64,000 nucleotides of DNA, taken from contig NZ_JAJHNP010000003.1 of assembly GCF_020819595.1 (NCBI RefSeq), positions 186,001 to 250,000 on the forward strand, given 5' to 3'. Shown one piece after another: positions 56,650 through 64,000 of the stretch (the stretch's first letter is position 1; each line of letters opens with the position of its first letter). Under the pieces are notes generated by a model that saw only the letters and a program-made list of their open reading frames with translations, was not told the origin of the DNA and did not search any database. Position numbers and translations under genes: made by a program. This stretch comes from Streptomyces barringtoniae. GTDB taxonomy: Bacteria > Actinomycetota > Actinomycetes > Streptomycetales > Streptomycetaceae.

Positions 56650-57834
56650 TCAGTCCGGCCGCAGGTATCCCTCGGCGGCTTCGCCGGTGTGCCGCGGTAC
56701 GGCGAAGAAGGCCGGCGCCGCGCAGGCCGCCACGCCCGCTGCCGTGGCCAGTGCGCCGGGAACCGACCAGGTCGCCAGCGGGCCGGCGACCGCCGCACCC
56801 GATGCGAAGGCGGTGATCTTCAGGCTGGCGCCAGTGGTGAAGATCTGGCCGCGCAGACGGTCCGGAGCCTCCCGGTGACGTATCGCGAACAAGGCGGTGA
56901 GCTGCGGGCCTTCACCGATGCCGGCCAGCAGCAGGGCCAGGACGAGCACCGCCGGGCGGCCTGTCGCCGCCAGGGCGAACGCGCCGGCCTGGACCAGGGC
57001 GCCGGCCCAGATGATCGAGTCGGGGGCGACGCGCCGCGGGAACCGTGCCAGTACGGCGTTGGCCATCAGGGCCGAGACGGCCGCACAGGACAGCAGCAGC
57101 GCGCCGCGCCCCGCTCCGCCGAGGACACGCTGCCCCAGCATCGGGACGCAGGCCGTCAGCATGCCCTGCGCGGCACAGCACACGACCGAGGCGAGGGTCG
57201 CCCGGGCCAGCCGGGGTCTCCCCACGATGACCCGCGTACCGGCGACGAGGTCATCGATGAGCGCGGGGGACCGCGGTTCCGGCACCCGCGCGGAGCGCGT
57301 CGGCAGCATCCACGCCGCGGGTGCCGCGGAGCCGATGAGTGCCGCCGACACCACGACGGCCGCCGACGCTCCCAGCACCTCGGCGAGGGCACCGGCGAGG
57401 ACCGGACCGGACAGGCTCGCCATGCCGAAGGTCATGGCGTCGAGCGCGTCGGCCCGTGACAGCCAGTCCCCGTCGGCCGCCCTCGGCAGCTGGCCCGTCC
57501 AGCCGCCCGACAGCGCCGGCCCCAGCAGCCCGGTCAGGACGGCGATCAGCACGGTGACGCCGAGCGGAAGCTGGCCGAGTCCCACGAGGATCACCGCAAG
57601 GCCGGTCGCGTACAGGACGAGCGCAGCGGCCAGCAGCCGTCCCGGCCGCTGTTGTCTGTCGAGCACCGCCCCGAGCACGGGGCCGCCCGCCGCCGCCGCG
57701 GCCGTGATGCCCGCGAGCAGCGCCGAGGCTTCGGAGGCCGAGCCGGCGACCGCGTATCCGGACAGCATCAGCGCCGGTCCCGACATCTCGTCCCCGACGC
57801 GGGCCACGACCGCGCCCCCGAAATAGCGGGCCAT
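56650..57834 (-). CDS. MFS transporter
   Basis: 394 residues from ATG 57834 (GTGAGG upstream); a TTG 15 codons earlier is possible but would overlap the operator. About 11-12 hydrophobic helices, with VLGAVLDRQQRPGRLL as the A-like loop and SLSGPVLAGAL. Resembles macrolide/drug efflux members. Divergent from a CGNR regulator 74 bp away, which probably controls it. Confidence 0.85.
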   Translation of the reverse strand: MARYFGGAVVARVGDEMSGPALMLSGYAVAGSASEASALLAGITAAAAAGGPVLGAVLDRQQRPGRLLAAALVLYATGLAVILVGLGQLPLGVTVLIAVLTGLLGPALSGGWTGQLPRAADGDWLSRADALDAMTFGMASLSGPVLAGALAEVLGASAAVVVSAALIGSAAPAAWMLPTRSARVPEPRSPALIDDLVAGTRVIVGRPRLARATLASVVCCAAQGMLTACVPMLGQRVLGGAGRGALLLSCAAVSALMANAVLARFPRRVAPDSIIWAGALVQAGAFALAATGRPAVLVLALLLAGIGEGPQLTALFAIRHREAPDRLRGQIFTTGASLKITAFASGAAVAGPLATWSVPGALATAAGVAACAAPAFFAVPRHTGEAAEGYLRPD

Positions 57835-57861
57835 CACGTAACGCCTCACCACCGAAGTGAC

Positions 57862-57875
57862 GTTACGGAGGTAAC
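57862..57875. promoter_or_regulatory. Palindromic operator GTTAC-N4-GTAAC
   Basis: A perfect dyad, GTTAC GGAG GTAAC, between the divergent MFS and CGNR genes. Further GTAAC/GTTAC half-sites lie near 57838 and 57895. Likely target of the CGNR protein (inference). Confidence 0.55.
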
Positions 57876-57908
57876 TCAAAACTCCGCAATATACGTTACA
57901 GTGCGCTG

Positions 57909-58487
57909 GTGTCCTCCAGCATCGATGCAGGCGGTGACTGGTCCACCCGGCACTCCGTCCTGACCATGGCCCGCCGCACCGCCGCTCTCGTCAACGCCCT
58001 CACCGGGGACCGCCCCGACCCGGGCCGGGTGGCGGAGGTGCTCCTCGCCCATGGCGAGACGGGTCCGGTGGACCTCACCCCCCGGGATGTCTCGGAGATG
58101 CGCGAGGCCGCGGGCCGCCTGCGGGAGGTCTTCGCCGCCGAGCACGCCGGCGAGGCCGCCGTCGTCCTCAACCGTCTGCTGGGCGAGCACACCGGGCCGC
58201 TCCGCCTCACCTCACACGGTGGCGCCACACCCTGGCATCCCCACCTCGACCGAGACGACGACGCTCCCTGGGGTGAGTGGCTCCTCGCCTCGTCCTGCCT
58301 GGCCCTGACCGTTCTGGTCTGGGACCGCCAACTCCCGCCCGGCAGGATCTGTGCCTCGGCCGCATGCCGGAACGTCTTCATCACCCAGGGTCCCGGCCCC
58401 GAACGCCGCTACTGCTCCCGGCGCTGCGCGACCCGCGAACGCGTCGCGGCCCACCGGCGCGCCCGCTCCACTGCGTCGCCCGGGTGA
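57909..58487 (+). CDS. CGNR zinc-finger regulator (ABATE domain)
   Basis: 192 residues from a GTG at 57909. Residues ~20-140 are the helical ABATE-like sensor region (ALVNALTGDRP start). The C-terminal zinc finger has CASAACRNVF and YCSRRCATRERVAAHR, i.e. four Cys spaced as CxxxxC and CxxxC (here FITQ replaces CGNR). Likely transcription factor for the divergent MFS gene. Confidence 0.85.
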   Translation: MSSSIDAGGDWSTRHSVLTMARRTAALVNALTGDRPDPGRVAEVLLAHGETGPVDLTPRDVSEMREAAGRLREVFAAEHAGEAAVVLNRLLGEHTGPLRLTSHGGATPWHPHLDRDDDAPWGEWLLASSCLALTVLVWDRQLPPGRICASAACRNVFITQGPGPERRYCSRRCATRERVAAHRRARSTASPG

Positions 58488-58675
58488 CCGATCTGCCCGT
58501 GCACGTGGCTCCTGGTCGTCACGGCAGCACGCGGACGAACCGCACCGACTCGATGCCGTCGTCGGTGCCGACCCGGTCCCGCTCGAAGCCGGGCTTCTCC
58601 GGCCCCGGACCGCCGCCGCGTTCCAGGCCCGCACCGTCGCCCGCAGCCCTTTCCACCAACACCACGGCCCGGCTG

Positions 58676-59995
58676 CTACGTGCGCCTGCCCCCGCACACC
58701 GACCAGACCTCCCGCAGCAGGGCCGGGTAGTCCTCGCCGTACGCGGCGACGCCCGCGTACACCGCGTCGAGAGCGGCCCGCAGCGGGTCGGGCTCGGCGG
58801 CGGCGAGCAATGCGGGAACGGCCATGTGCGGCTGCGAGACGGGCAGGGACGCTCCCGGCCCGCCGATCGTGGCCCACACGGTGTACCGCGTCGCTCCCGT
58901 GGGCTCGGGCAGCGGCGGTTCGGGCGACGTCGGCGCCGTTGCCCAGTCGGCCGCGGGACCGCACGCTGTCGGCTCGGCCACGGGAATCGGCAGGGACACC
59001 TCGTCCCAGGCCGGCGCCGGAGCTTCGAAGGGCGGGCGCTGGGGCGGCACGGCCCGGCCGACGGTCCGGTCCGGGACCCGCGGGTCGGCGTCCAGGGCCC
59101 GCCACACCTGGTCCTCGTCGTCGAGCGGCGGTGGCAGCGGCCGGCCCTCGGCGACGGCCGCGAGTCCGGCGGCGATCCAGTCCAGCTGTGCGAGACCCGC
59201 CGCCTCGCACGCGCGGCGCGCGGCCAGCAGGGCCACGGCACGCTGTGCGACAGGGCCCGCCTCGTCCACGGCGTGCACGAGCGCCGCGTCGAAGTCGAGC
59301 AGGCCGCGCACGTTTCCGTCGACCTCGCGCAGCGCCCGGCTCGGCGCCCGGCCGCCCCACTCCCAGCGTTCGTAGGCCAGTTCGCGTTCTCTCTCCTCCT
59401 GCTCCTGCGCGAGGCGGGCCTGGCGCAGGGCCTCGGCACGTTCGGCCGGTGTGGGAGGCGGTGGCAGCCGGCGGGCGTAGTCGTGCCAGTACGCCGCCAT
59501 CCCCGAGGTCTGCTTCAGAACACGGTCCGGCGCCGGCGGCGCCGGCCAGAACTGCAGGAGATAGGAGTCCAGTTGTGGCTCGCCGTCGAGACGGGTGTCC
59601 TCGCCGTTCGCCGCGTCCATGCCCTTGGCGCAGTAGCGGACCCGGTAGTCGGTCTCCTCCAGGTCCAGCTCCCAGGAGCCTTCGCCTCCCCACAGCACGA
59701 GCGCGGTGCTGTCCGAGAGCGGCCGGAAGGACACCTCCACGACATCCTCCCAGTACGGGTCCAACGGCGGTGCTTCGTCGTGCACTTCGGCGGTGAAGCC
59801 GACGTCACCCGTGTGAAGTCCCGTCGTCAGCCACAGGGTCCCGGGGATCGCCGCGCCGCACAGCCCTGAGCACTGGCCGGCGAACGCCTCCGCGAGGTCC
59901 GGGCCGTAGCTGTCCGGATCGCTCTCGACGTAGAGCTGGCCGTAGTGGACATGGACTTCACCTTCGACCGGCCTGCGCACCACCATTACCCCCAT
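58676..59995 (-). CDS. Hypothetical protein, 439 residues
   Basis: N-terminal half beta-rich (YGQLYVESDPDSYGPDLAEAFAGQCSGLCGAAIPGTLWLTTGLHTGDVGFTAEVHDEAPPLDPYWEDVVEVSF), middle with a charged helix (ERAEALRQARLAQEQEERERELAYERWEW), C-terminal helical with LLREVWSVCG. The start region and the length are conserved in streptomycetes as I recall, but no function is known. There is no signal peptide or membrane helix. Confidence 0.65.
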   Translation of the reverse strand: MGVMVVRRPVEGEVHVHYGQLYVESDPDSYGPDLAEAFAGQCSGLCGAAIPGTLWLTTGLHTGDVGFTAEVHDEAPPLDPYWEDVVEVSFRPLSDSTALVLWGGEGSWELDLEETDYRVRYCAKGMDAANGEDTRLDGEPQLDSYLLQFWPAPPAPDRVLKQTSGMAAYWHDYARRLPPPPTPAERAEALRQARLAQEQEERERELAYERWEWGGRAPSRALREVDGNVRGLLDFDAALVHAVDEAGPVAQRAVALLAARRACEAAGLAQLDWIAAGLAAVAEGRPLPPPLDDEDQVWRALDADPRVPDRTVGRAVPPQRPPFEAPAPAWDEVSLPIPVAEPTACGPAADWATAPTSPEPPLPEPTGATRYTVWATIGGPGASLPVSQPHMAVPALLAAAEPDPLRAALDAVYAGVAAYGEDYPALLREVWSVCGGRRT

Positions 59996-60120
59996 CGCAT
60001 CCGGAAACGGGCCATGTTCTGCACACTACGGCCCGCCACTGACAACGCCGTCCTCCGGGACCTCAGCTCGAGGTCCGTTCGCCGCCAGCCTTCGGCGCGC
60101 CTCGCCGGTGAGATGGACGC

Positions 60121-60870
60121 ATGACTTCACAGGCAACCCTTGACGGTAGGAAGGCCCTGGTCACCGGGGGCAGCCGGGGCATCGGTGCGGCGACGGCGCT
60201 GCGCCTGGCGCGGCAGGGCGCGGATGTGGCAGTGACCTATGTGCACGGGAAGGAGACGGCGGAGGACGTGGTGCGGGCCGTCGAGGCGCAGGGCCGGCGG
60301 GCGGTGGCCCTGCGCGCCGACGCCGCGGACGCGGAGGAGGCGGCCGGCGCGGTGGGACAAGCGGCCGAGGCGCTCGGCGGCCTGGACATCCTCGTGAACA
60401 ACGCGGCCCTCGGGCTGATGCAGCCGCTGGAGAGTCTCTCGCTCGCCGACGTGGACCGCCTGATCGCCGTGAACGTCCGCGGGATGTTCCTGGCCGCCCA
60501 GGCCGCCGCCGCACTCATGGCGCCGGGCGGCCGGATCATCACCGTCGGCAGCTGCATCACCCACCACACCCCGGGTCCCGGCGCCACCCTGTACGCGATG
60601 AGCAAGTCGGCGGTGGTCGGGCTGACGAAGGCGCTGGCCCGTGAGCTGGGCGGGCGCGGTATCACGGCGAACGTCGTGCATCCGGGCCCGACCGACACCG
60701 ACATGAACCCCGCGGACGGTCCCTTCGCGTCCGCCCAGGCGGCTATGACCGCCCTCGGCCGCTTCGGCACGGCCGAGGAGGTGGCCTCCGCGGTGGCCTT
60801 CCTGGCGGGGCCGGAGGCGGCGTACGTGACGGGAGCGGAGCTCTCCGTGGACGGCGGGTACGCGGCGTGA
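60121..60870 (+). CDS. SDR-family oxidoreductase (FabG-like)
   Basis: 249 residues. GGSRGIGAATALRLA cofactor motif, NNAALGLMQPLES, catalytic Ser in VGSCITHH and YAMSK (Tyr, Lys), DGGYAA end. Classical SDR. NADPH use is suggested by the Arg in SRGIG. Could reduce a 3-oxoacyl or other carbonyl; no pathway context. Confidence 0.92.
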   Translation: MTSQATLDGRKALVTGGSRGIGAATALRLARQGADVAVTYVHGKETAEDVVRAVEAQGRRAVALRADAADAEEAAGAVGQAAEALGGLDILVNNAALGLMQPLESLSLADVDRLIAVNVRGMFLAAQAAAALMAPGGRIITVGSCITHHTPGPGATLYAMSKSAVVGLTKALARELGGRGITANVVHPGPTDTDMNPADGPFASAQAAMTALGRFGTAEEVASAVAFLAGPEAAYVTGAELSVDGGYAA

Positions 60871-60927
60871 GCGAGCGGGGCGTACCGCGTTCCCGGGCCC
60901 GGTTCGCCCCGCTCCGCACGGCCCGGG

Positions 60928-62004
60928 TCATGTCCCGTGCAGTCGGCGTACGTCGTCCTCGTCCCACTTCCTGGTGTCGCGCGGCTGGGTGTAGGGCTCG
61001 GCCCCGGGCGGAAGTCCGCCGACGATGGCCCGCTGGCGCACGGTCTCCGCGTCGAACTCCAGGCCGAGGAGGATCGCCAGATTGCTGATCCAGAGCCAGA
61101 CCAGGAAGACGATCACGCCCGCCATGGTGCCGTAGGTCTTGTTGTAGGAGGCGAAGTTCGCGACGTAGAAGGCGAACCCGGCGGAGGCGATCATCCAGAT
61201 CGTCAGGGCGAGGACGCTGCCCGGGGTGATCCACCTGAAGCCCTTGACCCTGGCGTTCGGCGTCGCCCAGTAAAGGATCGCGATCATCACCGTGACCAGC
61301 AGGACCAGCACCGGCCACTTCGCGATCGACCACACCGTCAGGGCCGTGTCGCCGACGCCCAGCGCCCGACCCGCGTGCCGGGCCAGGCTGCCGGTGAAGA
61401 CGACGATCAGGGCGCCGGCCACGGCGAGCAGCATCAGTACGACGGTGACGGCGATCCGCACCGGGAGGATCTTCCACACCGGGCGCCCCTCCGGCATGTC
61501 GTAGACGGCGTTGGCGGCACGGATGAAGGCGGCCACGTACCCGGAGGCCGACCACACCGCCAGTACGATGCCGACGACGGCCATCACCGAGCCGGTGCCG
61601 CCGTGGTTCTGCAGCTGCTCCACGGCCCTGGTGAGGATGTCCCGGGCGGAGCCGGGCGCGAGGTGCCTGAGGTCGGTCAGCACCTTGTCGGTGACCGACC
61701 TGCCGGCTATGCCCAGCAGCGAGACCAGTACCAGCAGCGCCGGGAACAGGGCGAGGACCCCGTAATAGGTCAGGGCGGCGGCCCGATCGGTCAGCTCGTC
61801 GTCCCGGAACTCGCGCAGCGAGCCCTTCAGCACCGCGCCCCAGGCCCACTTGGGCAGCTGCGCCGGGGTGTCGGGCGCGGCCCGCTCGACCCTCTGGTCG
61901 GGCCCGGCCTCCTCCGGCGCCGGCACACGCGGCCGCGGGGCGGCGTCGCGGTGGCGGTGGTCGCGGCCGGGGAGACGCAGTTTCGGCATACCTGGCTTGG
62001 GCAT
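60928..62004 (-). CDS. YihY/BrkB-family inner-membrane protein
   Basis: 358 residues from ATG 62004 (a second ATG at 61989 is possible). A charged N-terminal tail, then six helices: RAAALTYYGVLALFPALLVLVSLLG, VMAVVGIVLAVWSASGYVAAFIRAANAVYD, the ...WATPNARVKGFRWITPG loop and FVANFASYNKTYG-like end. Conserved YihY family; not RNase BN as once thought. Function unresolved. The C-terminus is cytosolic and charged. Confidence 0.9.
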   Translation of the reverse strand: MPKPGMPKLRLPGRDHRHRDAAPRPRVPAPEEAGPDQRVERAAPDTPAQLPKWAWGAVLKGSLREFRDDELTDRAAALTYYGVLALFPALLVLVSLLGIAGRSVTDKVLTDLRHLAPGSARDILTRAVEQLQNHGGTGSVMAVVGIVLAVWSASGYVAAFIRAANAVYDMPEGRPVWKILPVRIAVTVVLMLLAVAGALIVVFTGSLARHAGRALGVGDTALTVWSIAKWPVLVLLVTVMIAILYWATPNARVKGFRWITPGSVLALTIWMIASAGFAFYVANFASYNKTYGTMAGVIVFLVWLWISNLAILLGLEFDAETVRQRAIVGGLPPGAEPYTQPRDTRKWDEDDVRRLHGT

Positions 62005-62185
62005 ACGCGCCGGGTATCCCGAGCCCGCGGTCTCACGCAGGCGGGCCCGCCGGATTCGGCCGTGCATCCCCCGGCGTGCTGGGTACCGGGACCGAGAGGT
62101 CCGGCTCAGGGGCCGCACACCTTCGAGACGACTCGGGTGCCGTGGACACGGCACGGCGGTGGACGGCACCGAAGTGGAGGTGACG

Positions 62186-62578
62186 ATGAGGTACGACGAG
62201 TTCCTCGCCCGGGTACGCGAGCGCGGCGAGTACGACAGCCAGCACGAAGCGGCGGAGGTCACGGAAGCCGTGCTGAGTGTGCTGGCGCAGCGGATCAGCC
62301 CTGGGGAGGTCGACGACCTCGCCTCCCAGCTGCCCGGCCCCCTGGGTCCCCGGCTCGCCGACGCCAAGCAGGGGCAGCCGGAGGGCTTCGGGATCGAGGA
62401 GTTCCACCGCCGGGTCGCCGAGCGGATCGGCGGCAGGCCGGGCACGGCCCGGTGGGACACCGGCGCGGTCCTGACCACGGTCGCCGACAGCGTCAGCGGC
62501 GGAGAGCTGAACCATGTCCTCAGCCAGCTCCCGTCGGGCTATGCCACCCTGTTCGGCAAGACGGAACTGGCGGACTGA
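62186..62578 (+). CDS. DUF2267 protein
   Basis: 130 residues from ATG 62186 (GGAGG upstream). MRYDEFLARVRERGEYDS and AVLSVLAQRISPGEVDDLASQLPGPLGPRL, with a second similar half, are DUF2267 repeats. Function unknown; often stress-linked. Divergent from the YihY gene. Confidence 0.88.
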   Translation: MRYDEFLARVRERGEYDSQHEAAEVTEAVLSVLAQRISPGEVDDLASQLPGPLGPRLADAKQGQPEGFGIEEFHRRVAERIGGRPGTARWDTGAVLTTVADSVSGGELNHVLSQLPSGYATLFGKTELAD

Positions 62579-62658
62579 GAGCCGCAGCCTGCGCCGTCGT
62601 CGGGGCATGATCGGGCATGTCCCCGCTGTGGTTGACCGCGCCACCGGGGTGGGTTTTG

Positions 62659-63273
62659 ATGTGGCGCATGCCGGGTGCAGCGCAGACGGGTGCAGCAGGG
62701 AACGGGGCCGATCCGGTCCTGGCCTTCGCCACCCAGGAGGCCTGGGAGGAGTGGCTGGAGGAGCATCACGCCGGTGTGCGGGGCATCTGGCTGAAGATCC
62801 CGAAGACAGGCTCCGGGCAGGAGGGCGTCGACTACGGGCGAGCGCTGGAGTCGGCGCTCTGCTTCGGCTGGATCGACGGGCAGAAGAAGAAGCTGGACGA
62901 GCGGCACTGGCTGCAGCGCTTCACCCCGCGCCGGCCGGGCAGCAAGTGGTCGAAGGTGAACCGGGAGAAGGCCACCGAGCTCATCGAGCGGGGCCGGATG
63001 CGACCGGCCGGCCTGCGGGAAGTGGAGAAGGCCACGGCGGACGGCCGCTGGGAGGCCGCGTACGCGGGTCAGCGCACGGCGACGGTACCCGATGACCTCC
63101 AGGCGGCCCTGGACGCCTGTCCCCAGGCGCGGGACTTCTTCGCGACGCTGGACAGCCGCAACCGGTACGCGATCCTCTACCGCGTCCAGGACGCCAAGAG
63201 GCCGCAGACGCGGGCGGCGCGCATCGAGAAGTTCGTCGCCATGCTCGCCGCGCAGCAGAAGCTCCACCCCTGA
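62659..63273 (+). CDS. YdeI/OmpD-associated family protein
   Basis: 204 residues; ATG 62659 chosen (GGGTGGG upstream), with 62668 as an alternative. WLKIPKTGSGQEGVDYGRALESALCFGWIDGQKKKLDERHWLQRFTPRRPGSKWSKVNREKATELI is the YdeI core. Family linked to antimicrobial-peptide tolerance in enterics; cytosolic here. Its stop precedes the next promoter by under 20 bp. Confidence 0.88.
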   Translation: MWRMPGAAQTGAAGNGADPVLAFATQEAWEEWLEEHHAGVRGIWLKIPKTGSGQEGVDYGRALESALCFGWIDGQKKKLDERHWLQRFTPRRPGSKWSKVNREKATELIERGRMRPAGLREVEKATADGRWEAAYAGQRTATVPDDLQAALDACPQARDFFATLDSRNRYAILYRVQDAKRPQTRAARIEKFVAMLAAQQKLHP

Positions 63274-63289
63274 TAGCCGTGGAACGCAC

Positions 63290-63320
63290 TTGCTTCAAGC
63301 GCACTTGAACGTCCTAGCGT
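63290..63320 (+). promoter_or_regulatory. MerR-type promoter with perfect inverted repeat
   Basis: -35 TTGCTT (63290-63295) and -10 TAGCGT (63315-63320) are 19 bp apart. Between them lies TTCAAG-CGCA-CTTGAA (63294-63309), a perfect dyad. The start codon at 63328 is where transcription should begin, so the mRNA may be leaderless. Confidence 0.75.
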
Positions 63321-63327
63321 GTCCTGC

Positions 63328-63792
63328 ATGACGGTGATCGACAGCACCCCCGTGACATCCTCGTCCGTGGACGCCTGCGCGCCCGCGGTGCCGGAGCCGC
63401 CTCGGCCCGATGGCCAGGACCGCTACACCATCAGGGAGGTCGCGGCGCTCACAGGGCTTCGCCCGCACACGCTGCGCTGGTACGAGCAGATCGGCCTGCT
63501 GCCCCAGGTGGAGCGGTCGCACGCCGGCCAGCGCCGGTTCGACAACCGGGACCTGGAGTGGCTCGCGTGTGTGAGCAAGCTGCGGCTGACCGGGATGCCG
63601 GTCGCCGAGATGGTGCGCTACGCCGAGTTGGTCCGCCGGGGAGCGGAGACCTACGAGGAACGGCAGCGGATGCTGGAGCGAACCCGGCGCGAAGTCCTCG
63701 CGCGCATCGCCGAGTTGCACGACACGCTCACCGTACTCGATACCAAGATCGACTTTTACGCGGACGCCCGCCGGGCGTCGGAAAGGGCCTGA
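63328..63792 (+). CDS. MerR-family transcriptional regulator
   Basis: 154 residues from ATG 63328. A ~30-residue acidic/Pro N-terminal extension precedes the MerR HTH (YTIREVAALTGLRPHTLRWYEQIGLLPQVERSHAGQRRFDNRDLEWLACVSKLRLTGMPVAEMV) and a dimerisation helix. There are no Cys ligands for metals. Its own promoter has the MerR architecture, and the aldo/keto reductase follows 8 bp later, so it controls an operon. Confidence 0.92.
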   Translation: MTVIDSTPVTSSSVDACAPAVPEPPRPDGQDRYTIREVAALTGLRPHTLRWYEQIGLLPQVERSHAGQRRFDNRDLEWLACVSKLRLTGMPVAEMVRYAELVRRGAETYEERQRMLERTRREVLARIAELHDTLTVLDTKIDFYADARRASERA

Positions 63793-63800
63793 GCGCCGTC

Positions 63801-64000
63801 ATGGGCAACACCATCGAACAGATCCGCAAGGCCGAACTGGGCACCGGCGGCCCCCTCGTCGGCGTCCAGGGCTTCGGCGCCATGGGCATCAGCGCCGCCT
63901 ACGGGCAGACCGACGACGCCGCGGCCCGCGACACCCTGGAGGCCACCGTCGAGGCGGGTGTCACCCTGATCGACACCGCCGACATGTACGGCGTCGGCGC
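63801..64000 (+). CDS. Aldo/keto reductase (5' part only)
   Basis: 66 residues up to the window edge. LGTGGPLVGVQGFGAMGISAAYGQTDDAAARDTLEATVEAGVTLIDTADMYG is the N-terminus of an aldo/keto reductase; the Asp and Tyr of DTADMYG are catalytic. NADPH-dependent carbonyl reduction. Cotranscribed with the MerR gene. Confidence 0.9.
   Translation, partial: MGNTIEQIRKAELGTGGPLVGVQGFGAMGISAAYGQTDDAAARDTLEATVEAGVTLIDTADMYGVG

Overview
The window is about 72% G+C, with dense genes, GTG/TTG starts and a strong G/C bias at third codon positions. Together with its families (WYL, CGNR and F420/LLM-type proteins, many MerR/TetR/AraC regulators, Zn-free ribosomal paralogues) this marks it as Streptomyces or a close relative. 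The argG (long type) and second-gap neighbourhood resembles, from memory, the right-arm region of the S. coelicolor chromosome that holds argG and gap2. Most of the window looks like chromosomal-arm accessory and metabolic content. I see no rRNA, tRNA, CRISPR, phage or IS element.

Layout. 1-4019: a fused assimilatory nitrate reductase/CysJ-type flavoprotein, cut by the left edge. 4270-9871: a secreted lamin-tail protein with a His-rich repeat tail, a secreted type I phosphodiesterase, a tandem YCII protein, a methyltransferase, a HAD phosphatase and a PIG-L deacetylase. 9909-13524: a three-gene minus-strand cassette of a DauR/YheO-like PAS-HTH regulator, a DSD1-type PLP enzyme for D-amino acids, and an arginyl-tRNA synthetase with a frameshifted C-terminus. 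13585-16479: a WYL regulator divergent from a DUF1579-like gene coupled to an APC permease. 16508-25104: orphan ketosynthase, htpG, then small single genes (DUF1330, NmrA, TOPRIM, RidA, SnoaL-like, barstar, YqeY, pore-like membrane protein). 25307-29674: acetate and NCS1 transporters, a lipoprotein polysaccharide deacetylase, and rpmG-rpmE-rpmJ in their cysteine-free forms. 29833-33617: an ABC exporter divergent from a NarL-type two-component system. 33648-40279: AraC/TSUP pair, fatty acid desaturase, second gap, GlxA-type regulator, and argG with a likely ARG box.

40425-41313 is a small gene graveyard: a peroxiredoxin remnant with two frameshifts and an in-frame 9-bp repeat expansion, and a truncated, frameshifted O-methyltransferase pointing the other way. 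41409-47577: a penicillin-binding transpeptidase divergent from a secreted GH95-GH97 glycosidase pair. 47674-52405: TetR/SDR divergent pair with duplicated operators, an ATP-binding kinase-like protein, hypothetical genes, an F420-type oxidoreductase, and an ACT protein. 52809-53765: a MerR DNA-binding domain fused to a two-cysteine peroxiredoxin, behind a typical long-spacer MerR promoter. 53766-62578: an alpha/beta-hydrolase fragment, a coiled-coil/basic-linker/winged-helix protein, TPR-like protein, GNAT, MFS divergent from a CGNR regulator, a large hypothetical, an SDR, a YihY membrane protein and a DUF2267 protein. 62659-64000: a YdeI protein and a MerR-aldo/keto reductase operon that runs off the right edge.

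The two items most worth following are the DauR-like regulator/DSD1/ArgS cassette (a possible D-amino-acid or arginine-analogue function, now decaying) and the MerR-peroxiredoxin fusion (a possible one-component peroxide sensor).
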